Below, in pieces: positions 1 to 5,163 of a stretch of DNA of 5,163 nucleotides. A program made the translations under genes and the position numbers. The first letter of the stretch is position 1, and each line of letters starts with the position of its first letter. The DNA comes from Bacteroidota bacterium. Its GTDB lineage: Bacteria > Bacteroidota > Bacteroidia > Flavobacteriales_F > PHOS-HE28. The notes below the pieces were generated by a model. That model ran no database searches. It was given only the letters and a program-made list of their open reading frames with translations, and was not told where the DNA came from. Where the stretch lies: contig CAUJFM010000137.1 in NCBI GenBank assembly GCA_963169595.1, positions 1-5,163 on the forward strand, in the 5' to 3' direction.

Positions 1-1
1 C

Positions 2-901
2 AAGGCCAAGGCCCACGAACTGGGCTTCCTGGCCTGTGGGTTGGCCCGGGCGGGCTTTCTGGAGGAAGAGGCACCGCGCCTGGAACAATGGCTGCGCCAG
101 GGGAAGCACGGCACAATGGCTTACATGGAGCGCCACTTCGACCTGCGGCTCGATCCCACCAGGTTGGTGCCCGGAGCCCGGAGCGTGATCAGCCTTGCCT
201 ACAACTACTTCGCCCCACCGCAGCAACAGGACCCCGATGCGCCCAAGCTGAGCACCTACGCCTACGGCCGCGACTACCACAAGGTGGTGAAGAAGCGCCT
301 GAAGCCGTTGATCGCCTTCATCGAGGAGCAGTTCGGCGCGGTGGACCTGCGCGCCTTCGTGGACAGTGCCCCGGTGCTGGAGAAGGCCTGGGCCGAACGC
401 GCGGGCATCGGCTGGCGGGGGAAGCACACCAATGTGATCCGGCAGGGCGCGGGCAGTTGGTTCTTCCTCTGCGAAGTGATCACCGACCTGGACCTCGAGC
501 CCGATGCGCCTGCCACCGACCATTGTGGCACGTGCCGGCGCTGCATCGATGCCTGCCCCACGGAGGCCATCACGCCCTACGGCGTGGACGGCAGCCGCTG
601 CATCAGCCACCTCACCATCGAGCTGAAGGGCGCCATACCGGAAGAGTTCGCCGGGAGGATGGCCGGCTGGGCCTTCGGCTGCGACATCTGCCAGCAGGTA
701 TGCCCGTGGAACCGCTTCGCCACGCCGCACGCCGAGCCCGAGTTCACACCCAAGGCGGAGGTCATGGGGCTCACGGCCGATGAATGGCATGGCATGACCG
801 AGGTGGTCTTCGACCGCCTGTTCGAGGGCAGCGCCGTGAAGCGCACGAAGTATACCGGATTGCGCCGCAATATGGACTTCCTGCGGCGTGCCGACAACTG
901 A
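2..901 (+). CDS. queG: Epoxyqueuosine reductase QueG (5'-truncated by window edge)
   Basis: QueG reduces epoxyqueuosine to queuosine in the wobble position of tRNAs, the last step of queuosine synthesis, using cobalamin and two [4Fe-4S] clusters in the cytoplasm. The frame is open from base 2 to the TGA at 899-901, giving 299 visible residues. The TTG at 41 is not the true start, because family-like sequence (HELGFLACGLARAGFLEEE) runs through it from the window edge. Perhaps 10-15 N-terminal residues are missing, judging from the usual length of about 310. Visible landmarks are FVDSAPVLE near residues 119-127, whose Asp is the proposed catalytic acid of the family; the ferredoxin-like CGTCRRCIDACP at 175-186; a lone Cys at 200 before ISHLTIELKG; and GCDICQQVCPWN at 226-237. 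All eight cluster cysteines expected of the family are present. The frame is intact and the C-terminus (SAVKRTKYTGLRRN) is typical. The gene converges on the next one, and no terminator is visible in the 9-base gap. Confidence 0.96.
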   Translation, partial: KAKAHELGFLACGLARAGFLEEEAPRLEQWLRQGKHGTMAYMERHFDLRLDPTRLVPGARSVISLAYNYFAPPQQQDPDAPKLSTYAYGRDYHKVVKKRLKPLIAFIEEQFGAVDLRAFVDSAPVLEKAWAERAGIGWRGKHTNVIRQGAGSWFFLCEVITDLDLEPDAPATDHCGTCRRCIDACPTEAITPYGVDGSRCISHLTIELKGAIPEEFAGRMAGWAFGCDICQQVCPWNRFATPHAEPEFTPKAEVMGLTADEWHGMTEVVFDRLFEGSAVKRTKYTGLRRNMDFLRRADN

Positions 902-910
902 CCGGAGAGC

Positions 911-1204
911 TCAGGTCCGCATCGTGGTCCTGAACACCTCCAGGATCACATCCTTGTAGACATGTCCGAAGGTGGCCAGGCACCAGGCCTTGAACACCAT
1001 CTGGTCGTGCTGGTCAAGCCAGCGTCGGGCCTTGATAAGTTCCTTGGTGAACAGCCGGCGATCAAAACTCACCTTCTGGAGCACCTGTTTGCTGAGCTCC
1101 ATCATCTTCCTTCCCTGGTCCATCATCACAAAGCCGTCTTTAGCGAGGTTGAAGATAATCGATCGCGATCCGGATGACCAGCCGGTCGGGGGCAGGTTGT
1201 CCAC
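911..1204 (-). CDS. Small hypothetical protein, start uncertain
   Basis: I do not recognise a named family. From the GTG at 1204 the product is 97 residues. It is soluble-looking, with no signal peptide or membrane segment, and is rich in charged, probably helical sequence. Residues 18-97 look like a real protein: FNLAKDGFVMMDQGRKMMEL, then KVSFDRRLFTKELIKARRWL, then FKAWCLATFG and a C-terminal helix ending VFRTTMRT, with one cysteine. Residues 1-17 look less protein-like. The start is the weak point. Options in frame are TTG at 1228 (105 residues), GTG at 1204, and ATG at 1126 (71 residues). None has a clear ribosome binding site, and the last would cut into the best-looking region. The frame stays open upstream into the Omp28 lipoprotein gene, but that extension is a shadow. 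The gene lies 74 bases downstream of the lipoprotein gene on the same strand, with a possible terminator between, so it may be transcribed separately. Confidence 0.6.
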   Translation of the reverse strand: MDNLPPTGWSSGSRSIIFNLAKDGFVMMDQGRKMMELSKQVLQKVSFDRRLFTKELIKARRWLDQHDQMVFKAWCLATFGHVYKDVILEVFRTTMRT

Positions 1205-1230
1205 GGTCGTCAGGTTCCGGACCGCCAAGT

Positions 1231-1258
1231 TAAACGCACTCCGGGCGGAGTTAGTGCG
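1231..1258 (-). terminator. Candidate intrinsic terminator after the Omp28/DUF6029/TlpA cluster
   Basis: Read on the minus strand, this starts about 20 bases after the lipoprotein stop codon. It can fold either as ACTCC-GCCC-GGAGT (1251-1247 with 1242-1238, four-base loop) or as the wider CGCACT/AGTGCG stem (1258-1253 with 1240-1235). The sequence just after is GTTTAAC, a short T-run only. Position and folding fit a transcription terminator for the three-gene cluster. The weak T-tract keeps confidence low. Confidence 0.4.
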
Positions 1259-1278
1259 GCCGGTGATGGACCGTGCCC

Positions 1279-2154
1279 TCAGGGAATGTGCTTCTCCACC
1301 ACCTGCATCACCTCGTAGGTGGCGCTGTTGTACACGTAGGCCACCAGGTAAAGATGGGTGGGGGCCCAGGCGGTGTTCAGCGTGTAGGGAGGGAGCACCA
1401 CCTCCAGCGTGTCTCCCACCGGTTCCGAGCCGGTCAGGACCACATCGCCCCACGCGCTGGTCAGGTCGTCGCGCAACACGTGCCGGTGCACATAGTCCGG
1501 GATCTCCGAGGGGCTGGCGTTCGCGTCAGACTGCCAGCCCACGATGCTGTCCTCCACCAGGTAGACCACCAGCTTGTGCTCGGCCCCGGCCAGGTCCTCG
1601 GCCACGCTCACTTTCACCTTGGCGTTCACCACCCCGGTGCTGGCGTTGCGCTCCAGCTGGGAGAACCACAGGTCCATCAGCGCAGGCTGGCCCAGTTGTT
1701 CGTTCACGGCCGCATCCCAGGCAAAGCGGTCCAGCATCATCGCCCCGTTGTATGGTTTGCGGTTCACCAGCCCTTTGGGCAGCCCGCTGCCGGGGGGCAG
1801 CCACAGGTTGGTGTAGGTGGTGCCGGCCTCCGTGCGGAAGTCATTGTCGTAGTAGCCATCACCGATGGGGGGCACCGGCCCGGCGAAGAAATCCGTGACA
1901 TGCAGGGCCACCACCACCAGGTCCGGGCCGATGGCCGGGTCCGCTTCCAGTTGCTGGGCGATGGTGGCCGCCTCGGGACAATAGATGCAGCGGTGGCCGG
2001 TGAAGTCCTCCAGCAGGATGCGGCGCCGCACGCCTTCCACGGGTGCGGGGCCTCCACCCGTGTTGGATGGACCATAGGGCTCTTCCACGATGTCGCAACC
2101 GGTGAACATCACCACCAGGGCGGCCAGCAGGTGCAGGGGTCGTTTCATGGTCAT
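1279..2154 (-). CDS. Omp28-related outer-membrane lipoprotein with thioredoxin-like CxxC
   Basis: A 291-residue predicted lipoprotein of the Omp28-related family of Bacteroidota (named for Porphyromonas gingivalis Omp28). The N-terminus is a short basic stretch, a hydrophobic segment (LLAALVVMFTG) and Cys20 as the likely lipidation site. The FTGC lipobox is slightly non-canonical. Acidic residues at +2, +5 and +6 after the Cys could bear on surface sorting, which is weak inference. The mature part begins with a thioredoxin-like region: RRILLEDFTGHRCIYCPEA at about 43-62, with the CxxC pair Cys56/Cys59, and GLPKGLVNR at 124-132, whose Pro126 may be the cis-proline of the fold. No other cysteines occur. 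The C-terminal half (about 175-291) is beta-rich, ending in VAYVYNSATYEVMQV at 271-285. The ATG at 2154 was chosen because it overlaps the upstream stop as TGATG, as at the other junction in the cluster. The ATG at 2148 (289 residues) is equally possible. The biochemical function of the family is not well defined. Confidence 0.85.
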   Translation of the reverse strand: MTMKRPLHLLAALVVMFTGCDIVEEPYGPSNTGGGPAPVEGVRRRILLEDFTGHRCIYCPEAATIAQQLEADPAIGPDLVVVALHVTDFFAGPVPPIGDGYYDNDFRTEAGTTYTNLWLPPGSGLPKGLVNRKPYNGAMMLDRFAWDAAVNEQLGQPALMDLWFSQLERNASTGVVNAKVKVSVAEDLAGAEHKLVVYLVEDSIVGWQSDANASPSEIPDYVHRHVLRDDLTSAWGDVVLTGSEPVGDTLEVVLPPYTLNTAWAPTHLYLVAYVYNSATYEVMQVVEKHIP

Positions 2155-3845
2155 CAGAACGTGCTGGTGATGGAGAGGGAGAGGCCGTTGGACGCAGGCA
2201 CTTGGCGGCACACACCACCCACGCAGAAGATGCCGGCCCGTTGACGTCCGTAGTTCACCTGGAACCGGTTGCCGCCGCGGATGTAGCCCACCGAACCGAG
2301 GGGATAGGCGAGTGGTTCCTGGCCCTTGGCCTCCAGGTCCTCGTTGCCCACGTAGTTGTACTGCACCATGCCCGCCAGGAACCAGTGCGGGCTGAAGGTG
2401 AGCTCGGCCAGCGCCGTGGCCCAATTGCCCTGGTCCTGTTTGGTGCTCAGGTGCTGCACCTCGAAGCGGAGCGAAGTGCGGTCGGTGAGGTTGTGCAGGC
2501 CTTCCAGGATGAACATGTCCCCGTAAACCTTGGCCTTGCCGGGCTTGCCCTGGATGATGTCGATGTCATAGACCAGGTTCAGGTAGGTGAGGGCCAGCTC
2601 CCAGGTCTCGCTCACGCGCTTGCGCAGTTCGATGTTGAGGTCGGAGAAGTACATCCGGTCGCTGGGCACGAAGATCCGGCTGGTGTAGCCCAGCCTCCGT
2701 GTGGTGTCATCGGCGGCGCCCAGTTGTGTGGTGTCCAACGCATAGGCCACCGAGTAGTTCACGGCCAGCTTGGTGCCGTACTTGCCCCCCAGCTTGGTGC
2801 CTTTCTTCCATTTGTAGAACAGCTCTCCCTGGCCGGACACCTCCCCGTTGGGCTGCGTGGCATAGGGATACAAGGTGGCGGGCAGGTTGTAGGTGTGCTG
2901 TTTGGTGAGCGGGGGCAGGAAGTTGATGTTCAGGTCGAAGGCGGACGGCGAGGTGCGGTCGCTCTGGTAGAACATGTTGTCGAAGGAGTGCGCACCCAAA
3001 CTGGCCCCGAAGCCCTTCACCGAATAGGTGGCGTTCACCAGCATGGCCTGGCCCGGCTTGTAGATGAACCCGTTGCGGTTGTTGGGGTCGTTGATCTTGT
3101 AGGCGTACTCGGTGTAGAGGTCCCACTTGGGCGAGGTGTAATGGAGCCGGGCGGCCCAGGTGCCCACGTTCTCGGGCAGCACCAGCTGGCTGCTGTTGTC
3201 CGCCTGGTACTTGCTCACGAAGCTGCCGCCGATGATGAGGTTGCCGGCGCTGGTCCAGCTGGTGTCCATCAGTTCGGCGAGGTTGATCTCCACGTCGGCG
3301 CCCCGCACGATGCCCACGCCCTTGGTGAAGCCGTTGTCGAAGCCGAAGCGCTGCTGGCCCATCAGGCCCTTGAGGTAGATGCCGCGGTAGGGCTTGTAGC
3401 GCACCCGGAAACCGTCCATGGCATTGTCCACCCCGAGGTAGCGCTCCTCGTAGCTGCGGAAGGCCATGCCCTGCCCGAACTGGTCGAAGAAGTTGCCGAA
3501 GGTGACCTCCAGGTCGGCCATCGTGTACTTGATGTACCGGTAGCCCACGCCCGTGCCCTTGTAGGGTTGCCCTGCCGGATAGCCCGCCAGCGGCGGCTCA
3601 TAGCTCTCCAGGCGGATGCCGGCCTCGAAGTTCTTGTTGGTGTAGATGAGGTTCGTCCACGCGTTGGCCGCGAACCGCTGGGGGGGCATCACCGCGCCGA
3701 TGATGGAATCCTCCAGGTAGTACTGGGCATCGGTGCTGAAGTTGCCGTGCAGGCTGCCTCCGTCGTTCTGCGCGTGCACCGGGGCGAACGCGCCCGCGGC
3801 CACCACACAGGCGGCCGCATGGCGCAGGAAGGTGGGGCGCTGCAT
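2154..3845 (-). CDS. DUF6029 family protein, probable outer-membrane beta-barrel
   Basis: A 563-residue exported protein. The signal peptide is residues 1-25 (cleavage after VHA, mature start QNDGG). The body is rich in Tyr, Phe, Gly and alternating beta-strand patterns and ends in Phe (SLSITSTF), as many outer-membrane barrels do. The opening GSLHGNFSTDAQYY and the stretches GNFFDQFGQGMAFRSYEER (117-135) and DNAMDGFRVRYKPYRGIYLK match my recollection of the DUF6029 family of Bacteroidota, whose function is unknown. The only cysteines of the mature protein are Cys541 and Cys546 in FCVGGVC, near the end; the one other Cys is in the signal peptide. The ATG at 3845 overlaps the tlpA-like stop as TGATG. 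A GTG one codon upstream (3848) is in frame but less likely. It lies between a thioredoxin-like protein and an Omp28 lipoprotein, which suggests a joint task at the outer membrane. The barrel assignment is inferred from composition, not from a structure. Confidence 0.82.
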   Translation of the reverse strand: MQRPTFLRHAAACVVAAGAFAPVHAQNDGGSLHGNFSTDAQYYLEDSIIGAVMPPQRFAANAWTNLIYTNKNFEAGIRLESYEPPLAGYPAGQPYKGTGVGYRYIKYTMADLEVTFGNFFDQFGQGMAFRSYEERYLGVDNAMDGFRVRYKPYRGIYLKGLMGQQRFGFDNGFTKGVGIVRGADVEINLAELMDTSWTSAGNLIIGGSFVSKYQADNSSQLVLPENVGTWAARLHYTSPKWDLYTEYAYKINDPNNRNGFIYKPGQAMLVNATYSVKGFGASLGAHSFDNMFYQSDRTSPSAFDLNINFLPPLTKQHTYNLPATLYPYATQPNGEVSGQGELFYKWKKGTKLGGKYGTKLAVNYSVAYALDTTQLGAADDTTRRLGYTSRIFVPSDRMYFSDLNIELRKRVSETWELALTYLNLVYDIDIIQGKPGKAKVYGDMFILEGLHNLTDRTSLRFEVQHLSTKQDQGNWATALAELTFSPHWFLAGMVQYNYVGNEDLEAKGQEPLAYPLGSVGYIRGGNRFQVNYGRQRAGIFCVGGVCRQVPASNGLSLSITSTF

Positions 3846-4345
3846 CACTTGCGGCCCACGAGCTCGAGCACCTTGCGATAGAGTTCGTTCTCGTCGCCGG
3901 GCTCGTAGTTGTTATGCTGCCACACGATCTCGCCCTTGCCGTTCACCAGGAAGGTGTGCGGCACGTTGTTCACGTTCAGGGCGCGCTTCAGGTCCCCGTT
4001 GGGGTCCAGGTACACCTCGTAGTCCCAGTCCTGCCCGTTCACATAGGGCTTCACCCGGTTCATGCTGCGCGCATCATCGATGCTCACGGCCACCAGTTTC
4101 ACACCGGTCTCCTTCTGCCATTGGGCGTACTTCTCCGCAATGGCGTTCAGCTCCTTCTTGCAGGGTGCGCACCAGGTGGCCCAGAAGTTGATGATCATGG
4201 GCTTCCCATCGTTGCTCAGCGTGCGGGTGTCCACCTTCTTGCCCTCCAAGGTCTGCACGGTGGCACTGGGGAGCTTGGAGGGGTTCTGCGCCAGGGCGAC
4301 AGAGGTGAGGAGCGCGAAAGAGAGGAGGGTGGTGAGGACTTTCAT
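3845..4345 (-). CDS. TlpA-family thiol-disulfide oxidoreductase (exported thioredoxin-like)
   Basis: A 166-residue thioredoxin-fold protein of the TlpA/ResA/AhpC-TSA type, which act on disulfides of exported proteins, usually as reductants. Residues 1-19 form a Sec signal peptide (MKVLTTLLSFALLTSVALA, mature start Gln20). No lipobox or membrane anchor follows, so it should be free in the periplasm. The active site is FWATWCAPCKKE with Cys59 and Cys62, the only cysteines. LVAVSIDDARS follows at 84-94, and the conserved cis-proline is Pro129 in NNVPHTFLV (126-134). An insert of about 20 residues between the second strand and the cis-Pro strand (RVKPYVNGQDWDYEVYLDPN) is usual in the TlpA group. 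The ATG at 4345 is a clean start with the signal peptide immediately after it. It is the first gene of the three-gene cluster and its TGA overlaps the next ATG by one base. The electron donor is not in the window. Confidence 0.93.
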   Translation of the reverse strand: MKVLTTLLSFALLTSVALAQNPSKLPSATVQTLEGKKVDTRTLSNDGKPMIINFWATWCAPCKKELNAIAEKYAQWQKETGVKLVAVSIDDARSMNRVKPYVNGQDWDYEVYLDPNGDLKRALNVNNVPHTFLVNGKGEIVWQHNNYEPGDENELYRKVLELVGRK

Positions 4346-4361
4346 GGTGATTGTTAGGACC

Positions 4362-4391
4362 CAAATCGAAAGGTCAGCGACCGCGATGCAA
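4362..4391 (-). promoter_or_regulatory. Weak candidate Bacteroidota-type promoter for the tlpA-like cluster
   Basis: On the minus strand, TCGATTTG (4369-4362) resembles the Bacteroidota -7 element TANNTTTG with one mismatch. GTTG lies about 19 bases upstream (4392-4389) and resembles the -33 TTTG with one mismatch. The start of transcription would then fall just ahead of the ATG at 4345, leaving a very short leader. Short, degenerate motifs like these arise by chance, so this is only a candidate. It overlaps the inverted repeat described separately. Confidence 0.2.
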
Positions 4392-4418
4392 CTATCGCAC
4401 CGGATCGCTGACCTTTCG
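4367..4418 (-). terminator. Perfect 14-bp inverted repeat, nested hairpin; likely terminator of the T9SS cargo gene
   Basis: Bases 4367-4380 (CGAAAGGTCAGCGA) and 4405-4418 are exact reverse complements. Inside, GCGAT at 4383-4387 pairs with ATCGC at 4394-4398 around a six-base loop, giving a two-stage hairpin. Read on the minus strand it begins 28 bases after the stop of the T9SS cargo gene and ends 21 bases before the tlpA-like ATG. The base of the stem has AAA paired with TTT, and the minus-strand flank is ATTTGGG. This fits a terminator, possibly active in both directions, but there is no long T-tract. An operator or an mRNA leader structure for the tlpA-like cluster is also possible. Confidence 0.5.
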
Positions 4419-4446
4419 TTCAGGGCATCAAGAGAGGTTCGTCAGA

Positions 4447-5163
4447 TCACTTGGTGAGGGTCACCTTGCGGGTGGCGCGGAGGCCGCCGGCGCTGATGTT
4501 CACGAAGTAGATGCCTTCGCTCAGGCCGCTGATGTCCAACGTCTCGCGCTGCACACCGCTGCCCGTGGAACGGGAGAAGTTGAGCACGCGCTCGCCCACC
4601 ATGTTGAACACCTCCACCTGGGCGGTCTCGCCAGCAGGCAGTTCGTAGTTCACGAAGAGGATGCCGTTGGTGGGGTTCGGGAACACGCGGGTGGTGCGGT
4701 CCAGTTCGTTCTCCGGCACGCCCACGACCACTTCGGCCTTGCCGGCCTGCAGGATCTCCTTGGTGGTGGTGTTCTGCACGAAGGCCACGATGGTGAGGCC
4801 CGAGATGCTGTTGCCCCACAGGTTGTAGTTGCCCTGGGCGGGGTTGCCGAGGGTGAAGGTGTACTGCTGGGTCACCGTCTGCGTCTGGCCGGATTGCATG
4901 GCCGAGAGGTTGTTGCCATTGCCGTTGGGCAGCATCTTGCGCATGGCGTAGTGGAACTCGTCCTGCGAGGTGGTGGAGGCCGGGTAGCTGTAGAAGTCCT
5001 CCGTGGCGGCGATGTAGAGCTTGTGGGTGCCGGGGATGTTCGCATAGGGGGTCACGTCCACAGTGACGGACACCTGGTTGCCGTTGGTCCAGTATTCCAT
5101 GTCCATGGCGACGAAGGCGGGCACGGCGGCGGCACCGTTGATGGTGGAGGCATTGGCGGCAGG
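4447..5163 (-). CDS. T9SS type A sorting domain protein with Omp28-like region (N-terminus outside window)
   Basis: The frame is open from the window's right edge to the TGA at 4449-4447, giving 238 visible residues. The GTG at 5124 is not a real start, since coding sequence continues through it. Residues about 160-238 are a classic type A C-terminal sorting domain: VFPNPTNG at about 160-167, then NMVGERV, LSEGIYFVNI and the final KVTLTK. Such domains direct export through the type IX system, after which they are removed and the cargo is released or fixed to the cell surface. The region before it (about 20-145) is beta-rich, with KLYIAATED, EFHYAMRKMLPNGNG and VAFVQNTTTKEILQA (126-140). These resemble the C-terminal half of Omp28-related proteins, including the lipoprotein in this window. 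A thioredoxin-like N-terminal part with CxxC would be expected beyond the edge, but this cannot be seen. No cysteine occurs in the visible part. Confidence 0.88.
   Translation of the reverse strand, partial: PAANASTINGAAAVPAFVAMDMEYWTNGNQVSVTVDVTPYANIPGTHKLYIAATEDFYSYPASTTSQDEFHYAMRKMLPNGNGNNLSAMQSGQTQTVTQQYTFTLGNPAQGNYNLWGNSISGLTIVAFVQNTTTKEILQAGKAEVVVGVPENELDRTTRVFPNPTNGILFVNYELPAGETAQVEVFNMVGERVLNFSRSTGSGVQRETLDISGLSEGIYFVNISAGGLRATRKVTLTK

Noticed and set aside
41..43. TTG at 41 as the start of queG
   Set aside because: The frame is open to the window edge and the preceding residues (KAKAHELGFLACG) match the QueG N-terminal region, so the gene starts outside the window.
902..910. Possible bidirectional terminator between queG and the converging small gene
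   Set aside because: The gap is only nine bases and I see no convincing hairpin with a T-run across the two stop codons.
1205..1453. Long version of the small minus-strand gene, starting at 1453
   Set aside because: It would overlap the end of the lipoprotein gene by 175 bases, and the extra sequence is Gly/Arg/His-rich shadow translation; only the part below about 1204 looks like protein.
1273..2244. A 323-codon open frame on the plus strand opposite the Omp28 lipoprotein gene
   Set aside because: Low-complexity His/Val/Gly-rich translation with no motif, against a minus-strand gene with a lipobox, CxxC and Omp28-like sequence.
2202..3881. A 559-codon open frame on the plus strand opposite the DUF6029 gene
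   Set aside because: It is the antisense shadow of a well-supported gene in high-GC DNA. Its translation is rich in Val, His, Gly and Ala, with no recognisable domain, and the minus-strand frame has a signal peptide, family motifs and operon-type junctions.
5122..5124. GTG at 5124 as the start of the T9SS cargo gene
   Set aside because: The frame continues open to the right edge, no signal peptide follows the GTG, and a T9SS cargo must have one; the true start is outside.

Overview
The window is about 5.2 kb of high-GC DNA from a member of the Bacteroidota, probably a high-GC Flavobacteriales-like lineage. The phylum call rests on a type IX secretion (T9SS) C-terminal sorting domain, an Omp28-family lipoprotein, a DUF6029-type outer-membrane protein, and start sites without clear Shine-Dalgarno sequences. 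The genus cannot be told from the sequence. No rRNA, tRNA, CRISPR array, insertion sequence or phage gene was seen.

Layout: (1) Positions 2-901, plus strand: nearly all of queG, the epoxyqueuosine reductase of tRNA queuosine synthesis. It is cut at its 5' end by the window edge. (2) Positions 911 to about 1204, minus strand: a small unrecognised protein that converges on queG with a 9-base gap. Its start is uncertain. (3) About 1205-1278: a short intergenic stretch with a GC-rich hairpin that probably ends the cluster to its right. (4) Positions 1279-4345, minus strand: three tightly packed genes transcribed in the order tlpA-like thioredoxin, DUF6029 protein, Omp28-related lipoprotein. Both internal junctions are the one-base stop/start overlap TGATG. 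(5) 4346-4446: a 101-base gap holding a perfect 14-bp inverted repeat. (6) 4447-5163, minus strand: the C-terminal part of a T9SS cargo protein whose N-terminus lies beyond the window.

The minus-strand genes look like one functional group acting outside the cytoplasm. The TlpA-like protein has the WCAPC redox motif and the Omp28 lipoprotein has a thioredoxin-like CIYC motif. The DUF6029 protein has just two cysteines after its signal peptide, in a FCVGGVC motif near its C-terminus. The T9SS cargo carries a domain that visibly resembles the C-terminal half of the Omp28 lipoprotein, so the two are probably divergent relatives placed on either side of the tlpA-DUF6029 pair. A thiol-disulfide role at the outer membrane, with the DUF6029 protein as possible client, is a testable inference and not an established function.
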